Source: Nocardioides ferulae (GTDB lineage Bacteria > Actinomycetota > Actinomycetes > Propionibacteriales > Nocardioidaceae). From it: a DNA stretch of 64,000 nt. Shown in pieces: positions 1 through 7,398 of the stretch. Each line of letters starts with the position of its first letter. The first letter of the stretch is position 1. A program made the position numbers and the translations under genes. The notes under the pieces are model-generated. The model was not told the origin of the DNA. It worked only from the letters and a program-made list of their open reading frames with translations, and ran no database searches. The DNA is taken from the NCBI RefSeq assembly GCF_003660455.1, contig NZ_QZVR01000020.1:1-64000 (forward strand), read 5' to 3'.

Positions 1-19
1 CTAGGAGACCGCTGAACAA
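1..19. repeat. Left terminal inverted repeat of the IS
   Basis: CTAGGAGACCGCTGAACAA is the exact reverse complement of 1837-1855. Beyond base 19 only scattered matches continue. Confidence 0.9.
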
Positions 20-198
20 GGCGCCATCTGGGCGGCGTTGACGGGGTGGGCGGCGGGCGGAGCGCCACCAATTGGCCGTCGAGCGGCAGTGAGGTCAGCA
101 CTCTGGGTGCGACACGGGGTCGTTCCGCCCGCCTGTGACCATCTTGGGCGGCGCTGTGGCCGGTCGCAAGGGGCGTTGGGAGGGCCCGTGGGGCCTTG

Positions 199-1794
199 TC
201 AGGTGAGGACCCAGGCTCCGTTTTCGATGGTGAGCCCCATGGCGAGGAGTCGGCGCAGGTTGAGGGCGGCGACGCGGTGGTGGAGCCAGTGGTTGTTCTT
301 CTCGATCCCTCGGTAGGGCACGCGGCGCGCGCCGCGGGTGAGCCAGGCGATCGAGCGTTCGACCATCGGGCGGTGCTGTCGGTAGAGGGTCTGGAAGCCT
401 TCGTCGGTGGCCCGCTGGCGGTGCTCGCGTTGCAGCTGATGGTGCTCACCGAGCAGTACGGTGCGTCCTGTTGCCGAGGTGGTGCATTGGTCGCGTAGCG
501 GGCAGCCACGACAGGCTGCTTTGAACGTGGCGCGGCCCTGCGCGGACACCGTCCGGGTGACATTGCCGGGACAGGTCAGGGTGTTGGCGGCGACGTCATA
601 GACGAAGTCGTCGATCGTGAAACCGCCCTCGACCGCTGGCTTGATCGGCCATGGCTTGACCAGCGGGATCCACTGCTTGCTGGCCAAGGTGTGCAACATG
701 TCGCCGCTGGCGTAGGCCGAATCACCCAGGACCTCGATCTGCTCGTCGCCGGCGATGGTGGGGTCGACGGTGACGAGTTCGGCACCCACGCTTGCGTCGG
801 AGTTCTCCGGACCGTTGGTCTTGGTCAGCTCGCACATCGTGGTCAGACCGGTGTCGGGCTCGACCACCACATGTGCCTTGAACCCGTCCTGGCGACGTTC
901 CCGGGTCTTGTGGGCGTGCCGGGTGTCGGGGTCCACGGTCGAGATCACCCGATCCGGAGCGGTCGCCCGGGCGATCCGCCACCGGCCGTCGGTGCCATCA
1001 GAGTCCTCGGCCGGCTCCACGTCTTGGCCCGCGACCAGGGCCAGCAACGCGACCGCCTCAGCCGGCTTTCCGCTGTCATTGGTGATCTGCTCGATGTCGA
1101 GCGCGGCGAGCAAAGCGAGCGCGTCGCCGACCAACGCGGTGACCAGTTCGTCGCGGGCGATCTGGTCGTCCCACGCGATCCGCGGCTTGCCCGGCTGGTC
1201 ATAGCCCTGCCCGGTCAACGCGACCAGCCGGGTGCACTCGGTGGCGATCAGGTCCTTGGCGTCGGGGACCTCACGCCCGACCCGGCGGATCTGGGCGATC
1301 AGCTGGGTCACGGTGTCTTGGCGGGCGACCGCGTCATCGAGGATCGTGGAGTCCAGCGCCCGGCGCTGCTTGCCGGCCACTACACCGGTTTCGGTGATGA
1401 CCTCGCGGACCACCTCGAAGATCCGCTGCGGACGATCGCTCGCGGCCAGCCGGCGCCGCCAGTAGGTCAGCGTCGAGGGATCGAAGCCCTTCGCGTCGAT
1501 GGCGTACCCACACGCCGCCTTCCACCGCAGATCGAAGGTCAACGCGTCGACCGCTTCGCGGTCGGAGTGGCCGTACAGCGCCTGCAACACGATCACCGAG
1601 GCGATCACCTCGCCCGGGATCGAGGGCCGGCCGCGTCCCGAGGGAAACAGATCGGCGAACAACTCGCTTGGGAACAACCGGTCACGATGCTCGGCCAGCA
1701 GCGCGAACACGCTGCCCGGCTCGAGCAGGTGCCCGGCCACCGATTCCACGTCTAGCAGCTCACGCTGCCGATCCGACTCACCCTGCATGACCAC
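199..1794 (-). CDS. IS1182-family transposase
   Basis: This 531-residue protein is a DDE transposase that would cut and rejoin the IS ends. An N-terminal IS1182/DUF772-type region (about residues 30-130, with WKAACGY and PSTLTYWRRRL) precedes the catalytic domain. Candidate acidic residues are D148 (ALDSTILDD), D358 (GDSAYAS) and E479 (MVERSIAWL). A cysteine cluster, CRGCPLRDQC, lies at about 428-437, as is usual in this family. Translation opens at a GTG with an in-frame ATG two codons later; either is possible. The length is normal for the family and the frame is uninterrupted. It is the only gene of the element. Confidence 0.95.
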   Translation of the reverse strand: MVMQGESDRQRELLDVESVAGHLLEPGSVFALLAEHRDRLFPSELFADLFPSGRGRPSIPGEVIASVIVLQALYGHSDREAVDALTFDLRWKAACGYAIDAKGFDPSTLTYWRRRLAASDRPQRIFEVVREVITETGVVAGKQRRALDSTILDDAVARQDTVTQLIAQIRRVGREVPDAKDLIATECTRLVALTGQGYDQPGKPRIAWDDQIARDELVTALVGDALALLAALDIEQITNDSGKPAEAVALLALVAGQDVEPAEDSDGTDGRWRIARATAPDRVISTVDPDTRHAHKTRERRQDGFKAHVVVEPDTGLTTMCELTKTNGPENSDASVGAELVTVDPTIAGDEQIEVLGDSAYASGDMLHTLASKQWIPLVKPWPIKPAVEGGFTIDDFVYDVAANTLTCPGNVTRTVSAQGRATFKAACRGCPLRDQCTTSATGRTVLLGEHHQLQREHRQRATDEGFQTLYRQHRPMVERSIAWLTRGARRVPYRGIEKNNHWLHHRVAALNLRRLLAMGLTIENGAWVLT

Positions 1795-1836
1795 AGGATT
1801 TCAGGTCACCGCCGCACGGCGCCCACGGCGCGCGGA

Positions 1837-1855
1837 TTGTTCAGCGGTCTCCTAG
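1837..1855. repeat. Right terminal inverted repeat of the IS
   Basis: TTGTTCAGCGGTCTCCTAG mirrors bases 1-19 perfectly. Its last base is also the first base of the neighbouring 163-bp MITE-like element, so the two elements touch or share a CTAG site. Confidence 0.9.
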
Positions 1856-2017
1856 GGCGTGTCTCCCAGGTCTCGGCCGTCGCGAGCGTCGTATCCGCGA
1901 GATGCCCCGCCAGGCGCAGCCGTGAAGGCATACCGGGGTTGTCTGTCGAGCGGCTGCAACGCCGCGAGGCGCTCGCGGGGCGGCGCGCAGCAGGCCACGG
2001 ACTTGGGAGACACGCCC
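1855..2017. mobile_element. MITE-like element, 163 bp, TA-flanked
   Basis: The ends are 18-bp inverted repeats matching at 17 positions: GGGCGTGTCTCCCAGGTC at 1855-1872 and the complement of GGGCGTGTCTCCCAAGTC at 2000-2017. A TA dinucleotide lies immediately outside each end (1853-1854 and 2018-2019), as expected for a TA target duplication. There is no credible ORF inside. This is the structure of a non-autonomous miniature element, probably mobilised by an IS630- or IS5-type transposase elsewhere (inference). The right border falls on the stop codon of the MFS gene next to it. Confidence 0.75.
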
Positions 2018-3459
2018 TAATAGCGCCTGGCAGGTACGGGCGCCGCCGCCACCTCGACAACGGCCACCCGCCGCGGTATCCCCGCAGCGAGGAGAAGGCC
2101 GACGAAGGCGGCGACGGCGCCCACCGCGAAGCAGAGCCGGAAGATGCCCTCGCTCGGCACCTCGACCTCACCGAAGGTGCTGGTGCTCGCGCTGAGCATC
2201 GTGCCCATGACCGCGGCGGCCAGCGTCGTGCCGACCGAGCGCATCAGCGCGTGGAGCCCCACCGCCGCCGCGGCCTCCCGCGGGGGCACCGCGTCCATGA
2301 TCAGGGTCGGCATGGCGGCGTAGGCGAGGCCGACCCCGGCCGTCGTGACGCAGGAGGCGACCAGCAGCTGCCAGGGCGCGTCCATCAGCACTGCTGCGAG
2401 CGCGTAGCCGAGGCTGATCACCCCGGCACCCAGCAACAGCGGCGGCCTGCCGCCCCATCGGGAGATGAGCCGGCCCGACAAGGGAGCGACCAGCAGCATC
2501 ATCACCCCTCCCGGCGCCATCCACAGGCCGGCGGCGAGCAGGCTCTGCCCCAGTCCGTAGCCGGTCTCCTCGGGAAGCTGGAGCAGCTGCGGCACGACGA
2601 TCGCCTGGGCCATCATGCCGAAGCCGATCGCGATGGCGGCGATGTTGGTGAGCAGCACCGGTCGCTGCGCGGTCGCCCGCAGGTCGACCAACGGGTCGGC
2701 CCGTCGCAGCTCGTGGACCGCCCACAGGGCGAGCGTCGCCAGGCCGACCGCAAGCGCCACCAGCGTGCGCGAACCGGTCCAGCCCCAGTCCGTGGCCTTG
2801 GAAATGCCCACCAGGAGCGAGCCGAGGCCGACGGCCAGTCCGAGCGCACCGACGCCGTCGAAGCGGCGTCCGCCCGTGACAGGCAGACGCGGGAGCGCGA
2901 ACCAGGCCAGCGCGGTGACCGCCGCCGCCAGGGCCGAGGCCAGCCAGAAGATCGCGTGCCAGTCGGCGACCTGCACCACCCACGCCGACAGCGGCAGGCC
3001 GACCGCGCCGCCGACGCCCAGGGTCGCGCTCATCGCGGCGATCCCGCTGGCCGCGAGTGCAGGCGGCGCGACCTCACGCACGAGCGAGATGCCGACCGGG
3101 ATGAAGCCCATCGCCAGGCCCTGCAGGGCGCGCCCCACCAGCATCGGCGCCAGCGCGTCGGCGACGGCGCAGACCAGCGACCCGGCGAGCAGACACCCCG
3201 CGGTGGCCACGAGCATCCGCTGCTTGCCGAACAGGTCGGCGAGGCTCCCGGTGATCGGCATCGACACCGCCCCCGCCAGCAGCGTGATCGTCACGACCCA
3301 GGCGGTGTCCGCCGGAGCCGCCCCGAGCAGCCCGGGCAGCTCCCCCTGGATCGGGATCACCAGTGTCTGGGTGAGGGAGGCGGCCAGCCCGCCGAGGCAG
3401 AGCACCACGACGCACAGCGCCGGGGACGTCGGTCGGGACGGCTCGGGCTCGGGGCGCAC
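2017..3459 (-). CDS. MFS transporter, DHA2-like drug exporter
   Basis: This 480-residue integral membrane protein has about 14 hydrophobic segments, the size and topology of the 14-TM DHA2 proton antiporters that export drugs and other small molecules. A motif-A-like loop (GSLADLFGKQRM) follows TM2. A motif-C-like region (GVGGAVGLPLSAW) lies near TM5. The GTG start has no strong Shine-Dalgarno in front of it. The last codons read RRY-stop, and the TAG stop overlaps the flanking TA of the 163-bp MITE-like element, so the original C-terminus may have been altered by that insertion. No regulator gene is adjacent. The substrate cannot be predicted. Confidence 0.9.
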   Translation of the reverse strand: MRPEPEPSRPTSPALCVVVLCLGGLAASLTQTLVIPIQGELPGLLGAAPADTAWVVTITLLAGAVSMPITGSLADLFGKQRMLVATAGCLLAGSLVCAVADALAPMLVGRALQGLAMGFIPVGISLVREVAPPALAASGIAAMSATLGVGGAVGLPLSAWVVQVADWHAIFWLASALAAAVTALAWFALPRLPVTGGRRFDGVGALGLAVGLGSLLVGISKATDWGWTGSRTLVALAVGLATLALWAVHELRRADPLVDLRATAQRPVLLTNIAAIAIGFGMMAQAIVVPQLLQLPEETGYGLGQSLLAAGLWMAPGGVMMLLVAPLSGRLISRWGGRPPLLLGAGVISLGYALAAVLMDAPWQLLVASCVTTAGVGLAYAAMPTLIMDAVPPREAAAAVGLHALMRSVGTTLAAAVMGTMLSASTSTFGEVEVPSEGIFRLCFAVGAVAAFVGLLLAAGIPRRVAVVEVAAAPVPARRY

Positions 3460-3605
3460 GTGGGGGGCTCACTCTCGGGGCCGCAGGCGGCGTTTCGGTA
3501 CGGCGACGCCGCAGGCTACCGACGATGGCCGGTGCCGCCCCGCCGCCTTCCCGGCTGCCGGGACGCTCCCTCGCGAGCGGACTGGCCCACCCGCGGGAAC
3601 CGACC

Positions 3606-3611
3606 TATGGT
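3606..3611 (+). promoter_or_regulatory. -10 box for a leaderless small ORF
   Basis: TATGGT lies 7 bases before the ATG at 3619, the spacing expected when transcription begins at the start codon. Several better-supported genes in this window share the arrangement. Confidence 0.35.
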
Positions 3612-3618
3612 GGCCGGC

Positions 3619-3783
3619 ATGGTGCAGCAGTGGGCAGCGGCGCAGACGGCGACGGCGGAGCCGTCGCACGTGCCGTCGGGTGCCGCGCTGCTGGCGATCG
3701 AGCTGGGCGAGGAGGCCCGCGGCATTCGCGGCCTCGACGTGCTGCGCCGCAGCGTCGACCGCGCTCCACCGACGGGTTCCTGA
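3619..3783 (+). CDS. Small hypothetical protein, 54 aa
   Basis: A short ORF, MVQQWAAAQ to VDRAPPTGS, with strongly G/C-ending codons typical of real genes here. A TATGGT box sits 7 bases before the ATG. An in-frame ATG at 3607 would overlap that box. The middle (LLAIELGEEARGIRGLDVLRR) is predicted to be an amphipathic helix; no known domain is recognised. It precedes the zinc-finger gene by 88 bases on the same strand. It could also be a non-coding leader. Confidence 0.4.
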   Translation: MVQQWAAAQTATAEPSHVPSGAALLAIELGEEARGIRGLDVLRRSVDRAPPTGS

Positions 3784-3871
3784 CAACTCCCCACCCCGGC
3801 GTCCGTCACGGACACCGGGGGTCACCGGAGCCGGGCGGATGCCCGCCGCTCCCGAGCCCAGGAACCCACTC

Positions 3872-4177
3872 ATGCGACTCCGCAACCGCACGCACCGCAC
3901 CATCCCCGCCGGCATCCGCAGCTCCCTGCTCGAGGCCGCGGAGCTGCGCCACCGCCAGCTCATCGACCTGCGCCGCACCCCTCGCGATCGGGAGAGCGCC
4001 GTCGCCGCGGCCCACCGCCGTAGCGTCGAACGGATCCTGCGCGAGGTCCTCGACGCCCTCGACCGACTCGACGACGGCAGCTTCGGCACCTGCCAGGGCT
4101 GCGCCGCACTGATCCCGCTCGAGCGGCTGCAGCGGCGCCCCTGGGACACCCACTGCGGTGGGTGCCTCCAGCCATGA
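3872..4177 (+). CDS. TraR/DksA-type C4 zinc-finger protein
   Basis: This 101-residue protein has a basic N-terminus, a charged helical region (about 20-65) and a C-terminal four-cysteine zinc finger, GTCQGC...HCGGC (about 73-98). The layout matches small DksA/TraR family members that bind RNA polymerase through its secondary channel. The acidic tip residues of true DksA cannot be assigned with certainty, so transcriptional control is inferred from family membership. The start is preceded by AGGA about 10 bases upstream. The stop overlaps the next ATG as ATGA, implying translational coupling to the oxidoreductase, though no functional link is obvious. Confidence 0.8.
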   Translation: MRLRNRTHRTIPAGIRSSLLEAAELRHRQLIDLRRTPRDRESAVAAAHRRSVERILREVLDALDRLDDGSFGTCQGCAALIPLERLQRRPWDTHCGGCLQP

Positions 4178-5475
4178 GCACCCGACGGCACCCGGTCACG
4201 ATGCCCCGGCGCACCCACCCCGACGAGCCACCGCGACAGGTGGCCGTCGTCGGCGGCGGCGTGGCCGGACTGTCGACCGCCTGGTTCCTCCAGGAGCACG
4301 GAGTCGAGGTCGCCGTGTTCGAGGGTGACCACGTGGGAGCCGGCGCCTCGTGGGGCAACGCGGGGTGGCTCACCCCCGCCCTCACCACCCCGCTCCCGGA
4401 GCCGGCCGTCCTCCGCTACGGGCTCCGCACTGCCCTCCGCCCGTCGTCTCCCGTCTACGTGCCGATCCGTCCCGACCTGCGGCTGTGGCGGTTCCTCGCC
4501 GGCTTCGTGCGGCACTGCACCGGCGCCCGATGGCGGGCGGGGATGGCCGCCTACGCACCGATCAACCGACTCGCCCTCGACGCCTTCGACCAGCTGGTCG
4601 AGGCCGGCGCGGTGCCGGCGCCGCAGCCGGCCACCCCGTTCCTGGCCTGTTACCGCACGCCTCGTGAGCGGGAGACACTGGTGGAGGAGCTGCTGGCCAT
4701 CCGCCGCAGCCAGCCGGTCGACTTCGAACTGCTCACCGGCGAGCAGGCACGCGCGTCGGAGCCGGCGCTCTCCGCCGAGGTCGGCGCCGCGATCCGACTG
4801 CACCAACAGCGGTTCGTGAACCCGCCGCAGCTGGTGGCGGCACTGGCCGACTCCGTGCGCAGCCGCGGCGCGAAGCTGCGCGAGGGCGTGAGAGTGAGCG
4901 AGGTCCGCGACGACGGACCGTCGGTGCTCCTCACCGATGCCCTCGGTGGCCGGCACCGCTTCGACGCGGTCGTGCTCGCCACCGGCGCGGCGCTCGGCGA
5001 CCTGGCCCGGCCGTTCGGCGTACGCCGCCTGGTGCAGGCCGGCCGCGGCTACTCGTTCAGCGTGCGCTGCCGTGACCTGCCACGCGGGCCGGTCTACTTC
5101 CCCGCGCAGCGCGTCGCCTGCACGCCGCTGCAGACGCCGCAGGGGCCGAGGCTGCGGGTGGCCGGGATGATGGAGTTCCGGGCTCCCGGCGAGCCGCTCG
5201 ACCCGCGCCGGATCGAGGCGATCGTGGCCGCTGTCCGCCCGTTGCTCGACGGCGCCGAGCTCGACGACCGGCTCGACGAGTGGGTGGGCTCCCGGCCCTG
5301 CACCGCAGACGGTCTGCCACTGGTCGGCGCCACCGCGTCCCCGCGCGTGTTCACGGCCGGCGGGCACGGCATGTGGGGGGTCGTGCTGGGCCCGGTGAGC
5401 GGTCGACTGCTGGCTGAGCAGGTGGTGACCGGTCGCCGACCCGCCGAGCTGGCCGCGTTCGACCCGATGCGCTGA
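4174..5475 (+). CDS. FAD-dependent amine/D-amino acid oxidoreductase (DadA-like)
   Basis: A 433-residue flavoprotein of the DAO fold. It begins with a dinucleotide-binding motif, VAVVGGGVAGLSTAWFL, about 15-20 residues in. A FEGDHVGAGASWGNAG stretch typical of DadA-type D-amino acid dehydrogenases follows. Near the C-terminus, GSRPCTADGLPLVG and GGHGMWG complete the FAD site. Such enzymes oxidise D-amino acids or other amines and pass electrons to quinone or oxygen. The ATG overlaps the upstream zinc-finger stop codon. The exact substrate is unknown; glycine-oxidase-like or sarcosine-oxidase-like activity is possible. A D-amino acid role would fit the salvage operon 15 kb away, but that is inference. 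Confidence 0.85.
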   Translation: MSTRRHPVTMPRRTHPDEPPRQVAVVGGGVAGLSTAWFLQEHGVEVAVFEGDHVGAGASWGNAGWLTPALTTPLPEPAVLRYGLRTALRPSSPVYVPIRPDLRLWRFLAGFVRHCTGARWRAGMAAYAPINRLALDAFDQLVEAGAVPAPQPATPFLACYRTPRERETLVEELLAIRRSQPVDFELLTGEQARASEPALSAEVGAAIRLHQQRFVNPPQLVAALADSVRSRGAKLREGVRVSEVRDDGPSVLLTDALGGRHRFDAVVLATGAALGDLARPFGVRRLVQAGRGYSFSVRCRDLPRGPVYFPAQRVACTPLQTPQGPRLRVAGMMEFRAPGEPLDPRRIEAIVAAVRPLLDGAELDDRLDEWVGSRPCTADGLPLVGATASPRVFTAGGHGMWGVVLGPVSGRLLAEQVVTGRRPAELAAFDPMR

Positions 5476-5511
5476 TCGCGAGCCCGGCCACTCGATCACC
5501 CAGGCCACCTC

Positions 5512-5625
5512 CGCCGAGTCGGCGCAAGTGCAGGCGCGAGCGCGCCGAGTCGGCGCTTCTGCAGCTCATCGCCCGGCAGTAGCGCCGACTCGGCGACGTC
5601 AGGCCTGCAGTAGCGCCGGCTCGGC
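5512..5625. repeat. Cluster of four CGCCGAGTCGGCGC repeats
   Basis: Two direct copies (5512-5534 and 5543-5564) and two inverted copies (5575-5595 and 5604-5625) of a unit close to CGCCGAGTCGGCGCTACTGC lie just after the oxidoreductase stop. The 14-base core is self-complementary and opposite copies can pair into long stems. It fills most of a 263-base gap before the next gene. It may act as a terminator or be a REP-type family. No T-run follows. Confidence 0.75.
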
Positions 5626-5738
5626 GTGGCTTCGTCCCCAGGGAAGACGCGTGCGCTGGCCTGTGGAGGACGCCTCGCGAGTGTCGGTGGCGGATCGGAG
5701 CGTCGGGAGCGACACCTCACCCGCTCCCGGAGGCCGAC

Positions 5739-5996
5739 ATGAGCGTTTCCACCCCACCCACCATCGACGACCTCGCCGCCCGCTTCGGCTCCGACACCGC
5801 ACCGACCTGCGAGTGCCAGCACGGTCCGCCCCGGGAGCAGTGCGGCGAACGAGCCGCGGCCCGGGTGAGCCTGCTCTGCGCCGTCGCCGGCTGCGACTGC
5901 GCGGTCGAGGTCCATCTCCTCTGCACCGAGTGTGTCGCGGCCTGGCGCCGGTCGGCGCGACAGAACGGGGTGCGCCTCCGGGTGGCACCGCTCTGA
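5739..5996 (+). CDS. Small cysteine-rich protein, 85 aa
   Basis: The protein has seven or more cysteines in short motifs: CECQHG, EQCG, LLCAVAGCDC and LLCTEC. This suggests one or two bound zinc ions, with an N-terminal IDDLAARFG helix. A good CGGAGG Shine-Dalgarno lies 5 bases before the ATG. No named family is recognised. It stands alone, after a repeat cluster and convergent with the membrane hydroxylase gene. A zinc-ribbon protein in nucleic-acid or protein binding is a guess only. Confidence 0.65.
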   Translation: MSVSTPPTIDDLAARFGSDTAPTCECQHGPPREQCGERAAARVSLLCAVAGCDCAVEVHLLCTECVAAWRRSARQNGVRLRVAPL

Positions 5997-6030
5997 GCAG
6001 CCGAGGCGCAGCAGGGAGGCAGTGGCGACG

Positions 6031-7083
6031 TCAGGCCGGCGGCTCGCCCGCGACCTCGAGCGCGGGAGCGGGCACGCCCGCGCCGGCCGCGGCCACAGCC
6101 GCCTCCGGCCGCGGGTCCGGCCGCCAGCCCGGCGGGCCGAAGACATAGCCGAGCTTGTCGCGCAGCGTCGGCGCGGTGCGCACGTCGCGGGCGATCGCGG
6201 CGTACTCGTGGGTCTGCAGGCGCAGCAGGTTGTGGGTGCCGACCGGCGTCGTCAGGCCGTACGTCGGCCGGTGCAGCTCGGGCTGGAAGGAGCCGAAGAG
6301 CCGGTCCCAGACGATCAGGATGCCGCCGTAGTTGCGGTCGAGGTACTCCGGGTCGCTGCCGTGGTGCACCCGGTGATGGGAGGGGGTGTTGAACACCAGC
6401 TCGACCGGCCGCCACAGGGTGCGGATCCGCTCGGTGTGCACGAAGAACTGGTAGACGAGGCTGACGGAGAAGCCGAAGAACACCAGCGCTGGCGGCACGC
6501 CGAGGATCGGCAGCGGCGCCCAGAGGACCAGCTCGTGGGAGTTGTTCCACTTCTGGCGCAGGGCGGTCGCGAAGTTGAAGTACTCGCTGGAGTGGTGGGC
6601 CTGGTGGGTCGCCCACACCAGGCGCACCCGGTGGGCGACGCGGTGCGCCCAGTAGAAGAAGAAGTCGACGCCGAGGATCGCCAGCGCCCAGGTCCACCAG
6701 CGGTCCGCCGGCAACTGCCAGGGAGCGACGTAGGCGAAGAGCACGGCGTAGCCGAGCAGGCCGAGGCCCTTCCACAGCGACATGGTCAGCACCGACACCG
6801 CCCCGGCGCCGATGCTGGCCAGCGCGTCGCGGCGGTCGTAGCCGCCGGTCAGCGACAGCGCCCGCCCGTCCGGGCCGCGGCGCTCGGCCTCGGGCCGCTC
6901 GTCCTCGAGCAGCGCGGCCGCGAGCCCCTCCAGGGCGATGAACAGCAGGAAGAACGGGGCGGCCAGGGCGACCGGGTCGCGCAGCACCTCGGGGATCGAC
7001 TGCCACAGGTCGGCCACTGCCTGCACGGGTCCTCCAGGGGGGATGGGTGCCGCGATCCTAAGCCCGTCCGTGAGCGGCGTCAC
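6031..7083 (-). CDS. Sterol desaturase/fatty acid hydroxylase family membrane protein
   Basis: A 350-residue membrane protein with four to five hydrophobic segments. It carries the histidine clusters of the di-iron FA-hydroxylase superfamily: HRVAH, HQAHH and HHRVHH in the order HxxxH...HxxHH...HHxxHH. Members hydroxylate or desaturate lipids, sterols or carotenoids using O2 and reduced electron carriers. The fragments EYFNFATALRQKWN and SDPEYLDRNYGG are typical of bacterial members annotated as sterol desaturases. The C-terminal tail is Ala/Pro-rich. It is not in an operon. The lipid substrate cannot be deduced. Confidence 0.88.
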   Translation of the reverse strand: MTPLTDGLRIAAPIPPGGPVQAVADLWQSIPEVLRDPVALAAPFFLLFIALEGLAAALLEDERPEAERRGPDGRALSLTGGYDRRDALASIGAGAVSVLTMSLWKGLGLLGYAVLFAYVAPWQLPADRWWTWALAILGVDFFFYWAHRVAHRVRLVWATHQAHHSSEYFNFATALRQKWNNSHELVLWAPLPILGVPPALVFFGFSVSLVYQFFVHTERIRTLWRPVELVFNTPSHHRVHHGSDPEYLDRNYGGILIVWDRLFGSFQPELHRPTYGLTTPVGTHNLLRLQTHEYAAIARDVRTAPTLRDKLGYVFGPPGWRPDPRPEAAVAAAGAGVPAPALEVAGEPPA

Positions 7084-7168
7084 GCCCGGTCCGCCCGTCG
7101 AGTGCCGGGCCGAGCCAGCGGCCGATCGCTGGTTCGTCCGGAAGTCGGTTGAACATCAGGTACCCTTT

Positions 7169-7194
7169 GGTGAACAGAAGGTGAACGAAAGGTG
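7169..7194 (+). repeat. 11-bp tandem repeat before a tiny gene
   Basis: GGTGAACAGAA and GGTGAACGAAA are adjacent, followed by a partial third GGTG. They sit between a TACCCT -10-like box (7161-7166) and the GAGGTGA Shine-Dalgarno (7197-7203) of the next small ORF, so they would lie in its mRNA leader. Confidence 0.6.
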
Positions 7195-7208
7195 TCGAGG
7201 TGAGTGAC

Positions 7209-7337
7209 GTGAGGCGACCGGAGATGGTCTGCCGTTGGGTGCAGACAGTCGACGAGCGCGGCCGCCGCCGCCTGATGGCGACGTGGGAGCGGGCCGAGGA
7301 GCCCGCGGTGGCTCGGCCGCGGACCGCCGCCGCCTGA
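7209..7337 (+). CDS. Small basic hypothetical protein, 42 aa
   Basis: The ORF runs VRRPEMVCRWVQTVDERG to RPRTAAA. A near-ideal GAGGTGA ribosome site lies 5 bases before the GTG; an alternative GTG nine bases earlier would sit on top of that site. The core, WVQTVDERGRRRLMATW, looks like a short two-strand unit (W-x2-TVDERG-x2-RL-x2-W). I know of no assigned function. Upstream lies the GGTGAAC tandem repeat. It is a candidate small protein missed by size cut-offs. Confidence 0.5.
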   Translation: MRRPEMVCRWVQTVDERGRRRLMATWERAEEPAVARPRTAAA

Positions 7338-7398
7338 GACCCCGCCCCTGAGACCCCGCCCCTCGACCCGGTCAAGGGCCGCGTGCTCCACTGCCCCT

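Larger units (their letters stand above)
1..1855 (-). mobile_element. IS1182-family insertion sequence, apparently complete
   Basis: The element is bounded by 19-bp perfect inverted repeats at 1-19 and 1837-1855 and carries one transposase gene on the minus strand. The window opens exactly on the left repeat, so the left flank and any target duplication cannot be checked. Both ends read CTAG, itself a palindrome. Either CTAG belongs to the repeat, or it is a 4-bp target duplication that only looks like part of the repeat, leaving a 15-bp true repeat. Bases 1-198 are the non-coding stretch downstream of the transposase. No frameshift or internal stop was seen, so the copy may be active. Confidence 0.9.

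Noticed and set aside
691-1755. 354-codon plus-strand ORF opposite the transposase
   Set aside because: It mirrors the transposase gene and is rich in Gly, Asp, Arg, Leu and His as expected for antisense of GC-rich coding DNA. No domain is recognisable.
1837-3783. 648-codon plus-strand ORF
   Set aside because: Most of it lies antisense to the MFS exporter and reads as Arg/Gly/His-rich shadow. Only its last 55 codons, after a -10 box, were kept as a tentative small gene.
5512-5625. CRISPR array
   Set aside because: The four units are in mixed orientation, self-complementary and without uniform spacers, and no cas genes are present.
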